This document shows positions 58,498 through 64,000 of a DNA stretch of 64,000 nt, in pieces (position 1 is the first letter of the stretch; each line of letters opens with the position of its first letter). Where the stretch lies: NCBI RefSeq assembly GCF_963259705.1, contig NC_081851.1, positions 11,444,145 through 11,508,144 on the forward strand. The letters are read 5' to 3'. Origin of the DNA: Myotis daubentonii (taxonomy: Eukaryota; Chordata; Mammalia; Chiroptera; Vespertilionidae). The notes under the pieces were generated by a model. That model did no database searches. It saw only the letters and a list, made by a program, of their open reading frames with translations, and was not told where the DNA came from. Made by a program: the position numbers and the translations under genes.

Positions 58498-58846
58498 CGG
58501 GATGGGGAGGGGAAGAACGCTGGAAATGAGTGATGCTCTTCCTGGCTCAGGATCTGGTTGGTAAGTGTCAGAAGCCTGAAGGGTGTTGGAGGGTGTGTCA
58601 TGTTCACTGCCCAGGTCATGGCTCACAGGAAGGGAAGCCGAGTGCTGTGGTCGTAGCTCTGCTACAAACTTGTTAAATCGCAGGGGTGCTTAAGGGGTCA
58701 TCAACTTCACTCCCTGCCTGGAGGTCTTTGCAGATGCCCCTCTCTACCTGATCTGGGGAGCAGAATGGGTGGTGGGCATCTTCCCCACTGGTAATGCCCG
58801 GGGCCCCTGATGCCTCCTGGCCTGGTAGCGGGCTCTGTCTTTGCAG
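58498..58846 (+). other. Unassigned flank upstream of RALGDS-like exons
   Basis: GC-richer than the array. A pyrimidine tract leads into the acceptor at 58845. No exon could be assigned here. Confidence 0.4.
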
Positions 58847-58956
58847 AGGTCCAACAAGGGCAGCGCTGGGGAGCTGGCTGAAAGGTTCACTTATGCCTCA
58901 ATGGGTACAAAGAACAAGTGCGTCAGGACAGGAAAACCGTCCAGTGCCAAACTGAG
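58847..58956 (+). CDS. RALGDS-like exon A (N-terminal, alternative or duplicated)
   Basis: 110 nt between tttgcag and gtgaga. The open frame reads SNKGSAGELAERFTYASMG..., weakly like the N-terminal segment of RALGDS that precedes the REM domain (EIGEELINGVIYS in the parent). It ends with two bases of a codon, so it joins in phase to exon C at 61646 (codon AG|G). It is paralogous to exon B, 819 bp downstream, with similar flanking intron sequence. Ral exchange-factor genes activate Ral GTPases; this segment is not catalytic. An upstream exon supplying a start is not identified, though an internal Met is present. Confidence 0.5.
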
Positions 58957-59665
58957 GTGAGAGCTGGCCCACACCCAGGACCCTGAGGTCACTGGGGTGG
59001 GACCAGAAGTCAGACTCAAATCTGGGGCCTCAAAGTTCTCACAGGCCAACTCCCAAACTGATCTGTACCTTCAATCCTCCCGACCAGCTCCCTGGTAGCG
59101 GAGAAAAGCAGTCTTTCTTCTTGTGCTTCTTGGGATCAGAGAGAAAGCATCTGTTGCTGTCTTTGCCTCATGCTCCTTTCAACTGATGAACTCCCTGCCC
59201 CAAGTATCCTGTGGACCAGCCCCAGCCCGACAGTTCTTGTAGACCTTTTCCAAGCCTTACACATCATCCCACTTGATAGTGCTGTGTATTTGAAAAAAAC
59301 AAAACAAAAACCAAGGGGAAGCGGGGGGGTGGTGGTTAGGGGCATAGGAAGAGATTAAGGTCTTGAATACTTTTCTCTGCAACCTATCACCTCACAGAGG
59401 ACGACGAACCATTGCAGCGTGCCCAGCTCAGGTGCTGTGGCCTTACCCAACTCCATATCATGCCAACAAGGACAGAGTTTTCCTCAGTGATTCAGGCTTT
59501 CACTGTGGCTACACCTTGACACAAATCAATTGTTGCTAGCTCAGCAGGGCTACGAGGAACATCCTCACTGTGTCCTCATAGACTAGGTCTGCCATGACAC
59601 AGGATCACAGATTGGGTGCAAGTATCCTGATGCCTCCTGGCTCAGTACCCACTCTGTCTTTGCAG

Positions 59666-59776
59666 AGCTCCAAGGAGGACATCATTGAGGTGCTGGCCCA
59701 TGGACCCGACTACACCACCTACGGGGTCAGGGTGCAGGTGCACCAGGCTGACGACACAGACCAGTGCCTGTCTGAG
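59666..59776 (+). CDS. RALGDS-like exon B (N-terminal)
   Basis: 111 nt between tttgcag and gtgaga. The open frame reads SSKEDIIEVLAHGPDYTTYG then VRVQVHQADDTDQ, a better match than exon A to the RALGDS N-terminal segment (pattern SS..EI.E.L..G..Y....RKVQLH). It ends in phase 0, so a direct join to exon C would be out of frame. Either another small exon intervenes or exon A is the one used. One base longer than exon A. Confidence 0.6.
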
Positions 59777-61645
59777 GTGAGAGCTGGCCTTGAGGGTCTC
59801 TACAACCACAACCCCAACACAACCTGGCAGTGCCCAGACCCACACTCCAATCTGGGGACTCCCCGGGCACCCTCCCAGGACTCTCCCTAGTGTCCCACAG
59901 CCCCAAGACAAAGAAATGCGGACCCCCACGCCCCCCTCCAGCTACATGGGACGGTAGAGAGACGCTCCTCACATATTTGTAGCAATATCAGAGAGAGAAA
60001 TGTCCTGTGACTTCACAGTGGACCATGAGCACTTGGGCATTTCGCTGTTTGTGTTGCTTAAACTACACTTGCCACGTATCCTCTGGAGCACTCAGCTCCA
60101 CTGTCCTTGCAGACCTGGTCCAGTCAGGGCGGTCGTTTGCCCAGCGATGCGGCCTTTCAGTGCTGATGGACATGGGCCTAATGCAGTTCAGCTGCCATGT
60201 CAGCAGTGCTGCCCGGAACACTGATGTGTGTCGGAACGGACAGTGTTAGGTTGCTTGCTTGCGCTGCCATAACATAGGGCCACACTGGGTGTTGTTAACA
60301 GCAGACATTCATTTTCTCACAGTTCCGGGGGCAAAAGTGAGAGATGGTGCTGTCAGCGGGGCTGGTATTCCTGAGGGGGTCGCTCCTCAGCTTGTAGATG
60401 GGTGCCTTCTCTCTGTGTGTCACATGGACTCCCCCCTGCACTGCCACGTGTCCTACCCTCCTCTTCTAAGGACACTGATCAGATTCGATGAAGAACCACA
60501 CCACTGAATTCACGTCACCTGAATGACTTGCTTGAAGACAAAAACTCAAATGCAGACACATAATTAAGTTCTAGGGTTTGCAAAGTCATGGGATTAGGGG
60601 TACACAATTCAGGCCACAGTACATGTAATGTCCCCAGCTGGAGGTGGACGCCCACTGCTGGGGGAAGGACGAGCACGTGTAAAATTTGAACGGCTGCAGG
60701 CAGATTCCAAACCCAAAGGGCTGTGGCAGGGACGTTGCCAACAGCAGTTTCTGATGATGGCAGCTGCCTTGCTCCCAGCCTGGCCCGGGAAATCTCACTC
60801 ATTGAAATTTTCACCTGGCCGATGTCAAGGTGTCCAACTCCAACACAGTGTTCCGTCCCTGGCAATTGCCTCATGGGGACACTGAGGCACCTGTCACTTT
60901 ACACCCATCACATGGATCAGCTCCTCCCCGAGTCCTCTGGTCAGATTCCTGCCCCGTGATCGCCTTCCTCCCATCTGCAGTCTCCAGGCATTTGACACCT
61001 TGGGGAATCTGCCATCTCCATAATGAGGGTCTTAAAATGCCCTTTAATGTAAAAGGATAAAATAAACTTTCTCTTTTGAAGTCAAAGGCTTTCACAGGCC
61101 ATTTCTACTGTGTACACTGTTCCTGCGCTGGGGAGGGACAAGGTTCCCACACCCTTTCCACCCATGTCAGTAGCAGGGAAGTCTCTGGTACCTGAGAGGG
61201 AATGTCATGCAGGACAGTACCCAGTTCTGACCTGCATGCCCTTGAGCAGGAATTTGATATTTCCTAAGCCTCTGTGTTCTCATCTCTATAACAAGGACCT
61301 TTCTTGAGGACTCACAGGGCCTGGGCTCTTCATATACACTATTACTACAAGGAGGTTTGTTGATCCTCAGCTAAAGGGAAGGGGGCTGGGGGGAAGATGC
61401 CGAGAAGGTGGCAATTGTATGAACATGTACGGAACTTCAGGGGCACTTTGAAGACCTAGAACCTCGTCCAGCCGGGGTACTCCTGTCCCTCCTCTTGCAC
61501 ACGTACCAGTAGGGCTGGGACCTCCCTATTGAGCTCTGAACCTCCATCCTTGTAGGATTCAAGGTCATGCCACTCACATGGATATCCTTCCTTCTCCCAC
61601 CCAGTGTGCAGCTGAGTGAACAGGTAACCTGCATGAGTCCTGCAG
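59777..61645 (+). other. Intron-like stretch between exons B and C
   Basis: About 1.9 kb. A possible further acceptor (gtccttgcag, ending about 60113) precedes an open stretch to about 60249, but its translation does not resemble RALGDS. It has a degraded counterpart near 59230, consistent with the 0.8-kb duplication reaching this far. Nothing else was recognised. Confidence 0.4.
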
Positions 61646-61783
61646 GATGCAGGCCCTCCAGGAAGGCACCTCGGAGAAGGTGGCCATGGCCATGATGCCA
61701 GCTTTCCCGGGGGGAATCATCCCCCACGTCTCCACGCTGGCCTTCTCCAGAGCCCAACGGTTCCTGGACGAGCTTCTGTCTAG
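61646..61783 (+). CDS. RALGDS-like exon C, REM (RasGEF N-terminal) domain
   Basis: 138 nt between gtcctgcag and gtgagc. The frame reads ALQEGTSEKVAMAMMPAFPG then LAFSRAQRFLDELLSR, matching the opening of the RALGDS REM domain (pattern AGTLEKLVEHLVPAF ... YRAF...VLDLLFKR). A Met at 61647 could also serve as the start of a shorter product. From that Met, exons C-D-E-F form one open frame of 211 codons plus stop. In the parent protein the REM domain supports the catalytic CDC25 domain; here no catalytic domain follows. Confidence 0.8.
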   Translation, partial: DAGPPGRHLGEGGHGHDASFPGGNHPPRLHAGLLQSPTVPGRASV

Positions 61784-62329
61784 GTGAGCACACACTCGTG
61801 ATTCTGCCCAATGATAGCTGTGAGGCATGAAAACGTCACAACATCTTCCCGAGTCTCAGGATGCTCCTCTGAAAAGTGGGCTGCTCAGGGGGAAACCTCA
61901 TTAGCACTGCTGTGGGGACAAGCCATGGCAGGTCTCATCTGCTCCCTGGCTCTGCAGACAGGGTCGCTGGATGTGCGGCGGTTGTTGGTGGCAATTCTTT
62001 CACTCTGTCCCACAGAAAGAACTCTGACACACCCATCAGCGGCCTGTGGCATCGGAGATTGGAAAAGCACATGCAAAGCAACCTGTTAAGCAGTGTGAGA
62101 TTTCACCTAGCCGGTCCTGGTCCTTGGTGGACCACACTGGGGATTTCTGGGGAGAGCAGGGGCCCAGGCCCACTCAGATGTATGGCATGCTTCTGGTTGG
62201 AGTTTCTTTACTCGACAATGTACACACTTTTGGAGAAACTTAGCCTGACTCAAGGCATGAAGCAGACACAATCCCTGGGCCTCAGTTCTGGGCAATGGGT
62301 CCAGCAGTCACGCTGTCCATCATTCGCAG

Positions 62330-62437
62330 GTCGTGTCCACCATCCATCAGGGCTGATGCGATCAGAGTGATTTTTCCATCTGGAGGCACACCTGCTTACA
62401 ATGCCCGGTCTGACACACCGCAGGACCAAGTCATAAA
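62330..62437 (+). CDS. RALGDS-like exon D
   Basis: 108 nt between cattcgcag and gtgagt. Joined in phase to exon C, it is open throughout and ends AYNARSDTPQDQVIK, matching the RALGDS pattern PYSDEDGGPQDQLKN. The middle is diverged. The other frames of this exon contain stops, so the phase-correct frame is the one preserved. Confidence 0.75.
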
Positions 62438-63096
62438 GTGAGTGGTCTCTGGGTCCAGAAGGAGGGCCCCCAGAGTCAGCATCATGGGGATTGTGGTGGG
62501 TGGGGGGTGGAGAGTGCCTGGCAGAACTCTAATCTTATACATCATCTGATTCCCAAGAAAGGCCTGGGCTCTGGAGTCTTCTATTCCAGGAGGACAAGAG
62601 TCAAAGACGACAGTGGGTGGGGGTCCTGGGCCTTGTAGACCCAGAGGGGACACTGTGCTGAGTTGTCCTTCACAGTCGTATCCCCCCCCCATAGACCCAC
62701 CCCGCTCTGCCTGCCCCTCTCCATATCCATCTCCCCTGACCATGGTGGCCAGGCTCAGAACAGGACTGTTGTGAGCAGGCTGCTCACAAGTCTGTCTCAG
62801 TCATCAGCCCAGATGCCCAGGGCCTGGAGAGTGGGGGTGGGCAGTGCACTGGACCTTCAGGAGAGCTGCCAGTGGGAAGCAGAGTCTCACACAGACTCCG
62901 TGTTGAACCTGCTGCATCTCACAACTGCTACAACCAGGAATGCCACACAGGGGTCGGGGGTGGCATGGGGCTGTCCCCTGGGTGCGCAAGGGGGGGGCCT
63001 GCACAGAGGCTCAAATCTAAACAAGTGTGCCATGCGAGGGCAGAGTGGAAAGAAAGACCAGGACTCAGATGCTGCTGCCCACCTGCCTCTCCCCAG

Positions 63097-63287
63097 GGCC
63101 TTTGCTGCGATGGTGGGGACCTGGCTGGACCACGTCCAGGGTTTGGGGCAGCCCCTTCCTTTCGCCTGCTTTGAGGTAGAGCAGGCCTTGGTGCCGGTCA
63201 ACTCCCCTGCCTCACACCCGGTGGGCCACGCCCAAAATGTATGGTTGGCGCTGCAGCACCTTGAGCCCACCAAGGCAACTCAACAAG
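63097..63287 (+). CDS. RALGDS-like exon E
   Basis: 191 nt between ctccccag and gtgagg. Phase-correct frame AFAAMVGTWLDHVQGLGQPL ... FACFEVEQALVPVN ... NVWLALQHLEPTK, matching the RALGDS pattern AISSILGTWLDQYSEDF ... FPCLKQLVAYVQLN ... HLLLAQLEHSEP. This completes the REM-domain region. A longer open frame (62663-63301) runs from the intron into this exon and is not a separate gene. Confidence 0.82.
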
Positions 63288-63437
63288 GTGAGGGGGAATG
63301 ATCATCTGGGCAGATCATCGGGGGAGAGCAGGCTCATGGGCTGGAGTTCCCTTAAAGGCGGTGGCATCTTTCCTGTCTGCACTAAGTCACAGGAAAGCCA
63401 GGAGTGTGAGTCAATGTGTCTCTTTCTCCTGCACCAG

Positions 63438-63637
63438 GTCCACGCCCACAGCTCCAGAGCTCTCCGGAGGCAGAGGAAGGGCCTGCTCAGGGGCCAGAGC
63501 CTGGTCCAATGAGAGGCCCTGCCCTGGCCAGGTCTGGCCCGAGGCAGTACCTGAAGCCATTATGGCGCCAGCTACTGGCTGCCCTGGAAGCCTTCTCTCA
63601 TGCTGTCAGAAGAGTTCTAGGCGATTATCTTAAATAA
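63438..63637 (+). CDS. RALGDS-like terminal exon F with stop
   Basis: 200 nt after acceptor ctgcaccag. In phase with exon E it encodes a proline/glutamate-rich stretch (EAEEGPAQGPEPGP), as expected for the linker after the REM domain, then a basic/hydrophobic tail LWRQLLAALEAFSH ... RRVLGDYLK, and stops at TAA 63635. The parent continues into the CDC25-type RasGEF and Ras-association domains; both are missing. The tail does not match them and may be newly acquired. Confidence 0.7.
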
Positions 63638-63748
63638 TTCAGAGGAATACATCCCAACTGTACATTTAAAATAGTAAATAAGGATAATTTCTAAAAGTAC
63701 CTACCTATTTATGGAGACTATTCCCCATTAAGTTAAATACTCCTTTTG

Positions 63749-63754
63749 AATAAA
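63749..63754 (+). terminator. Polyadenylation signal of RALGDS-like gene
   Basis: AATAAA about 112 bases after the stop codon in exon F, followed by a T/G-rich stretch (ggttgtttatt). The position is normal for a short 3' UTR. Confidence 0.6.
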
Positions 63755-64000
63755 TAAGGTTGTTTATTAAAAACACGTGTAGGCCATGTCTTCTCATGTA
63801 CATATACATAATTCCATATACACACACACACACACACACACGTACACATATATGCTGACATGAAAGGTGCTCACTGTATAATACAGTTTTAAAATAAGTT
63901 TTGAAACATTTAATTTTTTCTGGTAACTACTTATACACTGATAAAATGGGGAAATAAAATCTGCAAATATATACATTAAAATGATCACACTAGTGAACTG
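63755..64000. other. AT-rich flank, nothing recognised
   Basis: Holds a (CA)n microsatellite at 63820-63841. No gene or repeat family was identified. Confidence 0.6.

Noticed and set aside
58437..58626. Poly-His/Thr frames
   Set aside because: Translation of the (GT)n microsatellite.
62330..62437. A frameshift in exon D of the RALGDS-like gene
   Set aside because: An apparent frame change came from following the wrong frame. When the split codon from exon C is honoured, exon D is open from end to end.
62663..63301. A 212-codon open frame taken as a separate gene
   Set aside because: Its 3' half is RALGDS-like exon E in the correct frame; the 5' half is intron sequence read through the acceptor at 63095. 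Domain similarity stops at the splice site.

Overview
This is non-coding, repeat-dominated mammalian DNA, almost certainly from a bat. The lineage call rests on a tRNA-derived SINE of the Ves type at 491-706 and on HAL1-type half-L1 elements (10420-12469, 40036-40685) beside an L1 of the same lineage. I see no bacterial or phage genes.

Layout. (a) 1-4595 is the 3' part of a decayed gammaretrovirus-like ERV on the + strand: an integrase C-terminal remnant, a polypurine tract and an LTR. (b) 4596-58328 is a giant inverted array of a complex satellite (about 1.3-2.3 kb per unit). Units point right in the left arm (4596-30696) and left in the right arm (32514-58328). The centre (30697-32513) is a truncated provirus. 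(c) The left arm is broken by three LTR elements: a class II provirus of about 9.15 kb (6287-15436, 6-bp target duplication ctagag) that itself carries a HAL1 with an intact 286-codon ORF1; a 4.1-kb non-coding provirus with a tRNA-Pro primer site (16064-20175, 4-bp duplication cata); and a solo LTR (21727-22462, duplication gaaaac). (d) The right arm is broken by a dead, nearly full-length antisense L1 (about 35186-41818) with a nested HAL1 fragment. Beyond it the satellite is organised into higher-order repeats, including three copies of a 1387-bp unit that look identical by eye. (e) 58329-64000 is the right flank: a scrap of a lysine-primed ERV, then a small spliced gene related to RALGDS. 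Its last four exons join in one open frame and end in a stop and a polyadenylation signal, but it carries only the RasGEF N-terminal (REM) domain.

The most interesting structure is the array. Each satellite unit carries a promoter-like block (GC-rich box, CRE-like TGATGTCA, RFX-type half site GTTGCCATGG, TATATATA) and, elsewhere in the unit, a fossil L1-like 3' end with AATAAA. Promoters in both arms point toward the centre. The central provirus fragment sits at the same position in the satellite unit as the full provirus at 6287, in the same orientation relative to the satellite, and shares private variants with it in the flanking satellite. The palindrome therefore probably arose by inverted duplication of an already ERV-bearing array. 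All identity statements are by-eye comparisons; no alignment was run.
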